64,000 nucleotides of DNA from JACVRU01 sp040902725 (GTDB lineage Bacteria > Actinomycetota > Thermoleophilia > Gaiellales > Gaiellaceae): positions 1-64,000 of the forward strand of contig JBBDWU010000045.1 of assembly GCA_040902725.1 (NCBI GenBank). The letters run 5' to 3'. Positions 46,023-53,928 of this stretch are shown one piece after another. Below the pieces are notes generated by a model. It was not told the origin of the DNA, ran no database searches, and was given only the letters and a program-made list of their open reading frames with translations. The translations under genes and the position numbers were made by a program. Each line of letters starts with the position of its first letter. Within the stretch, counting starts at the first letter, position 1.

Positions 46023-46681
46023 CGCGGCGTCCGCGCCTTGCTCTCGCCGCGCCGCCACTCGGCGATACGTGCGTGGTCGCCGGACAGGAGCACGTCCGGC
46101 ACCGGCCAGCCGCGGAACTCCGCCGGGCGGGTGTAGTGCGGGTACTCGATTCCGCCCTCCAGCTCGGCCGAGAAGCTCTCCTCCACGCCCGACTCGTCGC
46201 TGCCGAGCGCGCCCGGCAGCCGCCGCGCGATCGCGTCGATGAGCACCATGGCCGGCAGCTCGCCGCCCGAGAGGACGTAGGGGCCGATTGAGACCCGGTC
46301 GGTCGCCAGGTGCTCGAGGATTCGCTCGTCGAACCCCTCGAAGCGGGACGAGAGCAACGTCAGCGCCGGCTCGGCGGCGAGCTCCTCGACGAGCTCCTGG
46401 TCGAGCTGGCGCCCGGCCGGCGTGAATGCGATCACCCGGTGGCCGGGCGGGCCGCCGTAGACCGCGTCGAGCGCGGCAGCGACGACGTCGACGCGCAGCA
46501 CCATCCCGGCGCCGCCCCCGTAGGGGTCGTCGTCGACCTGGCCGGACTTGAGGGGCGTGTGCTGCCGGTAGTTGACGAGCTGCAGCACGAGCTCGTCGCC
46601 GAGCACCGCGGCCACGGGCCGCTGCTCCGTCAGCCAGGCGAAGGCATGCGGGACGAGCGTGAAGACGTCGATGTTGATCAT
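46019..46681 (-). CDS. trmD: tRNA (guanine-37-N1)-methyltransferase
   Basis: TrmD methylates G37 next to the anticodon and prevents frameshifts. The SPOUT trefoil-knot is seen in ALTLLSSRFEGFDERIL and VSIGPYVLSGGELPAMVLID, with DDDPYGGGAGMVLRVD near the N-terminus and GIEYPHYTRPAEFRG at the end. At 220 residues it is typical. The ATG overlaps the rimM stop (ATGA). Confidence 0.95.
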   Translation of the reverse strand: MINIDVFTLVPHAFAWLTEQRPVAAVLGDELVLQLVNYRQHTPLKSGQVDDDPYGGGAGMVLRVDVVAAALDAVYGGPPGHRVIAFTPAGRQLDQELVEELAAEPALTLLSSRFEGFDERILEHLATDRVSIGPYVLSGGELPAMVLIDAIARRLPGALGSDESGVEESFSAELEGGIEYPHYTRPAEFRGWPVPDVLLSGDHARIAEWRRGESKARTPR

Positions 46682-47148
46682 GCGTCGAGAGGATCGGAGA
46701 AGCCGGGCGAGACGACGATTCTGCCAGCGGCGACGTCCACGTCGCGCACGCAGGCGTCCACGAAGGGCAGCAGGAGCCCGTCCTCGAGCTCGATGACGTC
46801 GTTCGCGACGCCGGGCTCCACGGCCGCGACCCGCCCCAGCGCGCGCCCGCCCTCCTCCACCACCTCGAGCCCGACGAGCTGGAACGCATACCACGCGTCC
46901 TCCTCGGGCGGCGGCAGCTGGTCGCGCGAGACGGCGAGCTCCGAGCCGCGCTCGACGGGACGGTCGAGCCGGATCACCGGCCGGCCGCCCGCGCGCTTCG
47001 AGGCGACGACCCGCGCCGGCTCACCCGCAACGAGCAGCGCGGCGCCCTCGGCGAAGCGGGCGGGGTCCTCGCTCGCGTGCTCCACGAAGAAGCTGCCGTC
47101 GAGGCCGTGCGGCCGCCCGACGCGGCCGACGGGCACCGGTTCACTCAC
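46678..47148 (-). CDS. rimM: Ribosome maturation factor RimM
   Basis: RimM assists 16S rRNA folding with protein S19. The N-terminal barrel starts VPVGRVGRPHGLDGSFFVEH, and the PRC-barrel C-terminal domain has DAWYAFQLVGLEVV and NDVIELEDGLLLPFVDACV. At 156 residues it is normal. The GTG start overlaps the KH gene by 8 nt. Confidence 0.93.
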   Translation of the reverse strand: MSEPVPVGRVGRPHGLDGSFFVEHASEDPARFAEGAALLVAGEPARVVASKRAGGRPVIRLDRPVERGSELAVSRDQLPPPEEDAWYAFQLVGLEVVEEGGRALGRVAAVEPGVANDVIELEDGLLLPFVDACVRDVDVAAGRIVVSPGFSDPLDA

Positions 47149-47386
47149 CGTTATCGGCGATCTCGACCGTGATGCGCTCGTGCGAGCGGGACGCGCTCGC
47201 GCGGATGACCGTGCGCAGCGCGCGCGCGATCCTGCCCTGGCGGCCGATCACCTTGCCCACGTCGTCCGGGGCAACGTGCAGGCGGAGGACGACGACGCCG
47301 TCGTCGCGCTCCTCGCGGTCGACCCGGACCGCGTCCGGCTCGTCCACGAGCCCGCGGGCCAGGTACTCGAGCAGGTCGGCGCTCAC
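47141..47386 (-). CDS. khpA: KH-domain RNA-binding protein KhpA
   Basis: This small KH protein binds RNA together with KhpB/Jag and affects cell size and division in Gram-positives. The 81 residues include the KH loop [20 protein letters not shown] with GRQG. The gene lies between rpsP and rimM, the usual place, and overlaps both neighbours. Confidence 0.94.
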   Translation of the reverse strand: MSADLLEYLARGLVDEPDAVRVDREERDDGVVVLRLHVAPDDVGKVIGRQGRIARALRTVIRASASRSHERITVEIADNGE

Positions 47387-47625
47387 CCCAGGTTCTTTGC
47401 CTTCAGCAAGCGGGCGACCGCCTCGGAGGGCTTCGCGCCCTTGCCGAGCCAGTCCTTGACCTTCGCCTCGTCGAACTCGATCAGCGACGGGTCGGGCTGC
47501 GGGTTGTACCGCCCGACGATCTCGATGAACTTGCCGTCCCGCGGCGAGCGGGAGTCGGCCACCACGACGCGGTAGATCGGGTTCTTCTTCGACCCCACGC
47601 GGGCCAGCCTCATGCGTACTGCCAC
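47383..47625 (-). CDS. rpsP: Ribosomal protein S16
   Basis: The 80-residue protein starts [20 protein letters not shown] and continues [20 protein letters not shown], both S16 signatures. The GTG start is fixed by this and by the ribosome-binding site GGAGGTGA, which is made of the last codons and stop of ffh (AGG AGG TGA). Confidence 0.96.
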   Translation of the reverse strand: MAVRMRLARVGSKKNPIYRVVVADSRSPRDGKFIEIVGRYNPQPDPSLIEFDEAKVKDWLGKGAKPSEAVARLLKAKNLG

Positions 47626-47629
47626 AGAA

Positions 47630-48934
47630 TCACCTCCTCACCGGCAATGCGGGAATGGTGCCCTTGCCGAGCTGTTTCATGACCTGCTCCATCTGCGTGC
47701 GCGCGCGCAGCAGCCGGTTGACCTGCTGGACGGACGTCCCGGAGCCGTGCGCGATCCGGCGGCGGCGGGCGCCGTCGATCAGCTCCGGCCGGCGGCGCTC
47801 CTGCGGCGTCATCGAGAGGACGATCGCCTCGACGCGCGCGAGCTCCCGCTCGTCCACGTCGACGTCGGCCAGCTGCGAGCCGATGCCCGGCACCAGCTTG
47901 AGGATCCCCTGGAGCGGCCCCATGCGGCGGATCATCTTCTGCGCGGCGAGAAAGTCGTCGAACGTGAACTTGCCGGCGCGGACCCGCTCCTCGAGCGCCT
48001 CCTGCTCGTCCTCGCCGATCGCCTCCTCGGCCTTCTCGATCAGGGTCAGGACGTCGCCCATGCCGAGGATGCGCGAGGCCATGCGGTCGGGGTGGAAGTA
48101 CTCGAGCTGGTCGAGCTTCTCGCCGGTCGAGGCCAGCTTGATCGGCCGGCCGGTGGCGGCCTTGACCGAGAGGGCGGCGCCACCGCGGGCGTCGCCGTCC
48201 AGCTTGGTCAGGACGACGCCGTCGAAGTCGATCCGCGCCTGGAAGGCGAGGGCGACGTTGACGGCCTCCTGGCCGGTCATCGCGTCGAGGACGAGCAGCA
48301 CGTTGTGCGGCTTCGCCTCGCGGCGCACGGCGGCCAGCTCCTCCATCAGGGCCTCGTCGACGTGGAGGCGGCCGGCGGTGTCGAGGATGAGGACGTCCTC
48401 CTCCGCCTGCGCGATGCCCGCGCGCACGGCCGCGATCGGGTCGGAGCGCTCCTCGGAGTAGACGGGGACGTCGATCTGGCGGCCGAGCTGTTCCAGCTGG
48501 TCGATCGCCGCCGGGCGCTGGAGGTCGGCGGCGACGAGCGCCGGCCGCTTCCCCTCCTTGCGCAGCAGCAGCGCGAGCTTCGCCGCCGCGGTCGTCTTCC
48601 CCGAGCCCTGGAGCCCGGCGAGCAGGACGACGGTGGGCGGGCGCCCGGCGAACGCGAGCTTCGAGCTGCCGGCGCCCATCAGGCTCGTCAGCTCCTCGTG
48701 GACGATCTTCACGACCTGCTGGCCGGGCGTGAGGCTCTTCGCGACCTCCGCGCCGAGCGCGCGCTCGCGCACGGCGGCGACGAAGTCGCGGACGACCTTC
48801 AGGTTGACGTCGGCCTCGAGCAGCGCCAGCCGGATCTCGCGCATCGCGCGCGCGAGCGACTCCTCGTCCAGGCGGCCGCGGCCGCGGACGTCGGCGAGGG
48901 CGTGCTGGAGCTTGTCTCCGAGGGCTTCGAACAC
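47630..48934 (-). CDS. ffh: Signal recognition particle protein Ffh
   Basis: Ffh binds signal sequences and SRP RNA and docks on FtsY. The N domain is at about 1-85, and the GTPase G domain has [34 protein letters not shown] and [14 protein letters not shown]. The M domain (about 300-434) has [20 protein letters not shown] and the RNA-binding [20 protein letters not shown] with [13 protein letters not shown]. At 434 residues it is complete. It leads the rpsP-rplS block. Confidence 0.96.
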   Translation of the reverse strand: MFEALGDKLQHALADVRGRGRLDEESLARAMREIRLALLEADVNLKVVRDFVAAVRERALGAEVAKSLTPGQQVVKIVHEELTSLMGAGSSKLAFAGRPPTVVLLAGLQGSGKTTAAAKLALLLRKEGKRPALVAADLQRPAAIDQLEQLGRQIDVPVYSEERSDPIAAVRAGIAQAEEDVLILDTAGRLHVDEALMEELAAVRREAKPHNVLLVLDAMTGQEAVNVALAFQARIDFDGVVLTKLDGDARGGAALSVKAATGRPIKLASTGEKLDQLEYFHPDRMASRILGMGDVLTLIEKAEEAIGEDEQEALEERVRAGKFTFDDFLAAQKMIRRMGPLQGILKLVPGIGSQLADVDVDERELARVEAIVLSMTPQERRRPELIDGARRRRIAHGSGTSVQQVNRLLRARTQMEQVMKQLGKGTIPALPVRR

Positions 48935-49005
48935 GGTCGCGAAGCGTAGCCGCCAGCCGCGTGGAGATACTGAGCGCTGTCCAGTCGTCTCGCAAGGAGG
49001 TAGTC

Positions 49006-49227
49006 ATGTCAGCGGAGCACGAGACTCGCGTCGCCAAGGTGGTCACGATCATCGGCACGTCGCCGGAGAGCTTCGCCAAGGCGGCGGCCGCGGCCGTCGA
49101 GGAGGCAGCGAAGACGCTGCGCGGCATCACGGGCGCGGATGTCCTCTCGATGAGCTGCGGCGTCAATGACGGCCGGATCGTCGAGTACCGCACGACCGTC
49201 AACATCGCTTTCGGGCTCGAGCGCTAG
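49006..49227 (+). CDS. Dodecin family flavin-binding protein
   Basis: Dodecins form 12-subunit shells that store flavin or coenzyme A. The 73-residue product shows the strand-helix-strand pattern: VAKVVTIIGTSPESFAKAAA, then AAVEEAAKTLRGITGADVLS, then VNDGRIVEYRTTVNIAF. The ribosome-binding site AAGGAGG lies 7 nt before the ATG, which rules out the longer frame. It is divergent from ffh. Confidence 0.92.
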   Translation: MSAEHETRVAKVVTIIGTSPESFAKAAAAAVEEAAKTLRGITGADVLSMSCGVNDGRIVEYRTTVNIAFGLER

Positions 49228-49272
49228 CTGACCTAGTAGGCGAACCAGCACGGGCGTCCTACACTCGGCGGC

Positions 49273-52164
49273 ATGACCGCCTCGCCCCCTTCGGCGAGCC
49301 GCCGCACCGTCACCGTCCTCTTCTGCGACGTCGTCGACTCGACGCCGCTCGGGGAGCGCCTCGACGCGGAGACCCTGCGGCGGGTCCAGACCGAGTACTT
49401 CGCAGCGGTGCGGGGCGTGCTCGAGCGGCACGGCGGCCTCGTCGAGAAGTTCATCGGGGACGCGGCCATGGCCGTATTCGGCCTGCCCACACTGCACGAG
49501 GATGACGCGCTCCGCGCCGCCCGCGCCGCGTCCGAGCTCGGCGCGGCCGTCCTGCCGATCGACCGCGAGCTCGACAGGGACCACGGCCTGCGGCTGAGAA
49601 TCCGGGTCGGAGTCGCCACGGGCGAGGTCGTCACCGGCGATCCGGCCGGCGGCCAGGCACTCGCCACGGGCGAGACGGTCGTGACGGCCCAACGCCTCGA
49701 GCAGGCGGCTCGGCCCGAGGAGGTGCTCGTCGACGACCCGACCTACCGCCTGATCGCGGACGCCGTCGACGCCGAGCCGGTCGAGGCCGTCGCCGCGAAG
49801 GGCAAGACCGAGCCCGTCGCGGCCTGGAGGTTGCTGGGGGTCGAGACGGGCGCGCTGGGCGTGGCCCGCCGCTTCGACACGCCGCTCGTCGGTCGCGAGA
49901 GCGAGCTGGCCGCGTTGCGCGGCGCGCTCGAGCGGGCCCTCGCGGGGCGCCGCTGCCAACTCGTGACCGTGGTCGGGCAGGCGGGCGTCGGTAAATCGCG
50001 CCTCGTGCGCGAGTTCCTCCTCGAGGCCGGGCCGGCGGCAACGGTGCGGATTGGACGCTGCCCGCCCTACGGCGACGGCATCACCTTCTTGCCCGTCGCG
50101 GAAGTGCTCCCGGACGAGACGCTCGAAGGCACGACGGACGAGATCTTTCGGCGCGTGCGCAAGAGCTTCGAGCAGCTGGCCGAGCGAGGACCGCTCGTTC
50201 TCTGCTTCGACGACGTTCACTGGGCGGAGCCGACCTTCCTCAACCTCGTCGATTACCTGAAGGGCTGGATCGTCGCTGCCCCGGTCCTGATCGTTTGCCT
50301 GGCTCGCCCGGAGCTGCTCGACGAGCGACCCGAGTGGCAGCAGTCGAGCCTCTCGCTGCCGCCGCTCTCCCCGGCGGAGATCGAGACCCTGCTCGATGCG
50401 CTCGATGCGCCTGCGGAGGCCCGTGGCCGGATCGCGGAAGCCGCCGAGGGGAACCCCCTCTTCGCCGAGCAGGTGGCGGCGATCGCCGTCGACGAGGGCT
50501 CGGAGTTCGTCGTGCCGCGCTCGATCCAGCTCTTGCTTGCCGCTCGGCTCGACCGGCTCGCGGCGAGCGAGCGCTCGGTCGCGGAGTGGGCGGCGGTCGT
50601 CGGGCGCGAGTTTCCCCTGCGGGCGGTGGCGGCCCTTGCGCCGGAGGAGATGCGCGCCGAGGTCGCAGGGCACCTGTTCGCACTGCTCCGCAAGGACCTG
50701 GTCGAGCCGCACGCCGGCCTCTTTTGGGAGGAGGACGGCTTCCGCTTCCGGCACGGCCTCATCCGCGATGTCGCGTACGAGGGAATCCCGAAGGAGGTGC
50801 GCGCCGAGCTCCACGAACGCTACGCGCGCTGGTACGACCGCTACCACGGCGAGGACGTGATCGTCGGCTATCACCTCGAGCAGGCGTTCCGGTACCGGCA
50901 GCAGCTCGGGCGTGTCGACGAGTCCCTGGGGGAGGAGGCCGGGCGCTGCCTGGCGGTCGCGGGCCGGCGAGCGTTCGCGCGCCAGGACACGCCGGCCGCG
51001 ACCAAGTTGCTCCAGCGAGCGCTCGCGCTCCTACCGAAAGACGACCCGGAGCGGCGCGAGCTCATGCGCGAGGAGAGCATCGCCCTCTGGCTCGGCGGCG
51101 AGGCCAGAAAGAGCACGGCGGTGCTGGACGAGCTGCTCGAGTTGGCGGTCGAATCCGGCGACAGGCGGATGGAGTGGTACGCGCTGCTCGAGCGCGCCCA
51201 CCGCCGCACGATGATCGACCCCGGAGCCACCGCGGACGAGCTCCTCGCCGTGACGGAGCAGGCGATCGCGGTGTTCGAGGAGCTCGGGGACGAGTCCGGC
51301 CTCGCCCAGGCCTGGCGGCGCCGCTCGCTGGCCCCGCGAGGGCAGGGGGACTTCGCCACGGCCGAGGAGGCACTCGAGCGGGCGTACGTCCACGCCCGCA
51401 AGGCGACCGACCGCCAGGAGCAGGGCCGGACGATCGACGCCCTGTGCGGCATCCTCCTTTACGGCCCGGCCCCCGTCGACGCCGCCCTCCGCCGCTGCGA
51501 CGAGCTGCTCGAGGCCGCCGGCGGCGATCTGCTCGCCGAGGCTTGCGTGCTGAGGACGACCGCGGCGCTGCGCGCGATGCGGGGAGAGTTCGGGCTGAGC
51601 CGCTCGCTTTGCGCCGGCGTCAGGGAGACGTATCAGGATCTGGGGCTCCGCCTCGCGCTCGTCGCGCTGGCGGAGATCGCGGGTGGGATCGAGCTGCTCG
51701 CAGGGAACGCGGCGGAGGCGGAGGTCGCTCTGCGTGGGGGCTACGAAATCCTCTTCGCCATGGGCGACGCCACCGTCGTCGCCTTCCAGGCGGGCCTGCT
51801 CGCCGAGACGGTCGCGCTGCAGGGGCGGCTGGAGGAGGCGGAGGAGCTCGTCCGGCGCGCCGAGGAAGGGGCTGCCGAGGACATTGGCGCCCAGATCCAC
51901 TGGCGCGCCACGAAGGCGGCCATCGAGAGCCTGCGCGGCCGGCACGACGCCGCGATCGAGCTCGCGCGGAAGGCCGTCGAGATCGCGGCCGGCACCGACG
52001 CTCTCAACATGCACGCCGGTGCCGCCCTCCGGCTCGCTGAGGTCCTGAGGCGCGCAGGCCGGCTCGAGGAAGCAGCGCGTTCGGCGAGCGACGCAGTGCG
52101 CCTGTACGAGCACAAGGGGAACGTCGTGGCCGCCCGCGCCGCCCTTCCGTCCGTGGCGGTTTAG
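49273..52164 (+). CDS. Class III nucleotide cyclase-AAA/STAND ATPase-TPR protein (type D)
   Basis: This 963-residue protein has the same overall plan as A-C but belongs to another branch. The cyclase domain (about 10-190) has Asp at VLFCDVVDST (D19) and KFIGDAAMAVFG (D63). The transition-state region reads TVVTAQRLEQAA, with Thr in place of Asn. The AAA_16-like ATPase (about 200-500) has the Walker A VVGQAGVGKSRLV and Walker B LVLCFDDVHWAEPTF. The C-terminal 450 residues are TPR-like. The Lys in VEKFIGD is conserved. The start is ATG. It is framed by dodecin and a dodecin-like gene in the same direction. Confidence 0.87.
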   Translation: MTASPPSASRRTVTVLFCDVVDSTPLGERLDAETLRRVQTEYFAAVRGVLERHGGLVEKFIGDAAMAVFGLPTLHEDDALRAARAASELGAAVLPIDRELDRDHGLRLRIRVGVATGEVVTGDPAGGQALATGETVVTAQRLEQAARPEEVLVDDPTYRLIADAVDAEPVEAVAAKGKTEPVAAWRLLGVETGALGVARRFDTPLVGRESELAALRGALERALAGRRCQLVTVVGQAGVGKSRLVREFLLEAGPAATVRIGRCPPYGDGITFLPVAEVLPDETLEGTTDEIFRRVRKSFEQLAERGPLVLCFDDVHWAEPTFLNLVDYLKGWIVAAPVLIVCLARPELLDERPEWQQSSLSLPPLSPAEIETLLDALDAPAEARGRIAEAAEGNPLFAEQVAAIAVDEGSEFVVPRSIQLLLAARLDRLAASERSVAEWAAVVGREFPLRAVAALAPEEMRAEVAGHLFALLRKDLVEPHAGLFWEEDGFRFRHGLIRDVAYEGIPKEVRAELHERYARWYDRYHGEDVIVGYHLEQAFRYRQQLGRVDESLGEEAGRCLAVAGRRAFARQDTPAATKLLQRALALLPKDDPERRELMREESIALWLGGEARKSTAVLDELLELAVESGDRRMEWYALLERAHRRTMIDPGATADELLAVTEQAIAVFEELGDESGLAQAWRRRSLAPRGQGDFATAEEALERAYVHARKATDRQEQGRTIDALCGILLYGPAPVDAALRRCDELLEAAGGDLLAEACVLRTTAALRAMRGEFGLSRSLCAGVRETYQDLGLRLALVALAEIAGGIELLAGNAAEAEVALRGGYEILFAMGDATVVAFQAGLLAETVALQGRLEEAEELVRRAEEGAAEDIGAQIHWRATKAAIESLRGRHDAAIELARKAVEIAAGTDALNMHAGAALRLAEVLRRAGRLEEAARSASDAVRLYEHKGNVVAARAALPSVAV

Positions 52165-52197
52165 GCTGCGCCAGGCCGTCGAGAGAAGGGAGACACG

Positions 52198-52422
52198 ATG
52201 TGGTTCAGCAAATGGCTGAGGAGCGGGGCCGAGTTCAAGGGTGAGGCGGAGAACTCGATCGAGGACGCGGTGCACGCAGCCGTCGAGGACGCGGCGAACA
52301 AGGGACAGCTCGGCACCGGCGACCGCTTCAAGGTCAAGCACATCCGAGGCCGCGTCGGTGCGCACGACTCGCCGTGGCACATCACGTACAGCGCCGTGAT
52401 CGAGAAGGAGCCGCGCAGCTAG
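52198..52422 (+). CDS. Small dodecin-like protein, 74 residues
   Basis: The product begins MWFSKWLRSGAEFKGEAENS and then reads IEDAVHAAVEDAANKGQLG, DRFKVKHIRGRVGAHDS and WHITYSAVIEKE. The helix IEDAVHAAVEDAA followed by two strands, one ending RG-x-V and the next starting WHITY, recalls dodecin, but the flavin-binding residues are not clear. A GAAGGGAG ribosome-binding site precedes the ATG. It follows cyclase D by 33 nt and may share its transcript. Its stop directly abuts the convergent ftsY stop. Confidence 0.65.
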   Translation: MWFSKWLRSGAEFKGEAENSIEDAVHAAVEDAANKGQLGTGDRFKVKHIRGRVGAHDSPWHITYSAVIEKEPRS

Positions 52423-53355
52423 TCAGTCTGCGAGCAATGCCCGGGCGAAGTCCTGCGGGTCGAAGGGCCGCAGGTCGTCGATTGCCTCGCCCACGCCGAC
52501 GAGCGTGACGGGGAGCTCGAGCTCGTGCGCGATCGCGACGGCGATCCCGCCACGGGCGGATCCGTCCAGCTTGGTCAGCGCGACTCCGGTCACGCCGACC
52601 GCGTCGCGGAACTCGCGCGCCTGCTGGAGGCCGTTCTGGCCGGTGGTCGCGTCGACGACGAGCAGCGTCTCGTGCGGCGCGCCCTCCAGCTTGCCCGCGA
52701 GCACGCGCCGTACCTTCGCCAGCTCCTCCATGAGGTTGCGCTGGGTGTGCAGCCGGCCGGCGGTGTCGACGATCACGACGTCGTGGCCGCCGGCCCGCTC
52801 CAGCGCGTCGAAGGCGACCGACGCAGGGTCGCCGCCCTGCCGGCCGCCGACGAACTCTGCTCCCGCCCGCTCGGCCCAGATCTCCAGCTGCTCCTCCGCG
52901 GCGGCGCGGAACGTGTCCGCGGCGGCCAGCAACACCGAGCGCTCGTGGGCTCGGAGCGCGTGGGCGAGCTTCCCGATCGTCGTCGTCTTGCCGGTGCCGT
53001 TGACGCCGACGACGAGGATCACGCTCGGCTTGGCGCTCACATCAAGCGTTCCCGGCTCCCCGAGCATGGCCGCCAGCTCCTCGGCGATGTCGTCGATGCC
53101 GCCCCGCGCCTCGAGCCGCCGCACGAGCTCGGCCGTCGCGGGCACGCCCACGTCTGCGCCGATCAGCGCCTCCTCGAGCCGCTCCCAGGCCGCGTCGTCG
53201 GCGGGATCGAACGCCGCGAGCGCGAGCTGCTCGGTGAGGGCCCGCCGGCTCTTCGCCAGGGAGTCGCGCAGCCGGCCGAAGACCCCACGCCGCTCCTCCT
53301 CGGTCTCCGGGGGCGCTGCGCCGTCGCCGAGCAGCTCTGCCCAGCTTCTCGCCAT
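52423..53355 (-). CDS. ftsY: Signal recognition particle receptor FtsY
   Basis: FtsY docks SRP-ribosome complexes at the membrane. The NG domain covers nearly the whole 310 residues: VILVVGVNGTGKTTTIGKLA, LAAADTFRAAAEEQLEIWA, VIVDTAGRLHTQRNLMEELA, ALTKLDGSARGGIAVAI, GVGEAIDDLRPFDPQDFARA. The acidic A domain is nearly absent, as in many actinobacteria. Usually it directly follows smc; here the YjbR gene and a repeat insertion lie between. Confidence 0.96.
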   Translation of the reverse strand: MARSWAELLGDGAAPPETEEERRGVFGRLRDSLAKSRRALTEQLALAAFDPADDAAWERLEEALIGADVGVPATAELVRRLEARGGIDDIAEELAAMLGEPGTLDVSAKPSVILVVGVNGTGKTTTIGKLAHALRAHERSVLLAAADTFRAAAEEQLEIWAERAGAEFVGGRQGGDPASVAFDALERAGGHDVVIVDTAGRLHTQRNLMEELAKVRRVLAGKLEGAPHETLLVVDATTGQNGLQQAREFRDAVGVTGVALTKLDGSARGGIAVAIAHELELPVTLVGVGEAIDDLRPFDPQDFARALLAD

Positions 53356-53377
53356 CCCCCAACGCTAGCCTCAGCGC

Positions 53378-53710
53378 GTGCTCACTTGGGAACGAGTCGC
53401 CGAGGTCGCCCACGAGCTCCCTGAGGTCGAGGACTCGACCTCGTACGGCGCCCCGTGCTTCCGCGTGGCGGGGAAGGCCTTCGCCGGCGTCTCGCGCCAC
53501 GAGGGCGGGATCTGGGCCCGCTGCGACCGCGAGGAGCGGCCGCTGCTCGTCGCGTCGAACCCGGAGCTCTACCGGCTCACGCCGCACTTCGAGCGTTCGC
53601 CCGGCTATCTGCTGATCTGGCTCGAGCACGCGACCGAGCAGGACGTGCGCGAGCGCCTCGAGGATGCCTGGCTGATCCAGGCGCCGAAGCGCCTCCTGCC
53701 TAGGCTGTAG
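53378..53710 (+). CDS. MmcQ/YjbR family DNA-binding-fold protein
   Basis: The 110-residue product matches the MmcQ/YjbR family (CyaY-like fold, unknown role). It begins VLTWERVAEVAHELPEVEDS, then TSYGAPCFRVAGKAFAGVSR, with a closing WLIQAPKRLLPRL. The GTG start is 22 nt from the ftsY start, head to head. Its stop codon lies within the duplicated smc tail sequence, so the very C-terminus may have been altered by that event. Confidence 0.85.
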   Translation: MLTWERVAEVAHELPEVEDSTSYGAPCFRVAGKAFAGVSRHEGGIWARCDREERPLLVASNPELYRLTPHFERSPGYLLIWLEHATEQDVRERLEDAWLIQAPKRLLPRL

Positions 53711-53750
53711 CGAGCGCCGCGCGGTCTGCGCGGGGCAGCCGCCGCCGCGA
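53700..53750 (-). pseudogene. Duplicated 3' end of smc (17 codons)
   Basis: Read leftward this gives SRRRLPRADRAALATA and a TAG stop. The real smc ends SRRLPQEDRAALATA with the same stop. The nucleotide match is near-complete over the last 11 codons and then degrades. The copy is 229 bp downstream of the smc stop. It is the old end of smc, left behind when DNA carrying a replacement tail was inserted, or a duplication. Confidence 0.7.
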
Positions 53751-53785
53751 CACTCTCGCCACACTCTCGCGCGCCTTTCGACCCC

Positions 53786-53871
53786 GGGGTCTGACCCCGT
53801 ATCGCAAGTCGCAATCCGCCCAGGTGCAGGTGAATTGGCCCGGCGCTCGACACCGCATGGGGTCAGACCCC
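53786..53871. repeat. Pair of REP-like palindromes
   Basis: GGGGTCTGACCCC at 53786-53798 and GGGGTCAGACCCC at 53859-53871 are exact inverses of each other. Each is followed by a related stretch (GTATCGCAAGTCGCA and GTTACAGAAGTCACA), so they are also degenerate direct repeats about 73 bp apart. Such palindromes are often linked to RAYT (REP-associated tyrosine) transposases; none is in the window. A short tandem repeat (ACACTCTCGC twice) lies just to the left. Confidence 0.65.
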
Positions 53872-53928
53872 TGTTACAGAAGTCACACAAGCGTCACGCC
53901 GCTCTGCAGTACCGGCGGCCGCAAAGAA

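Noticed and set aside
53751..53928. Possible CRISPR array in the smc-YjbR gap
   Set aside because: There are only two palindromic copies with unequal flanks, and no cas genes; REP-like repeats fit better.
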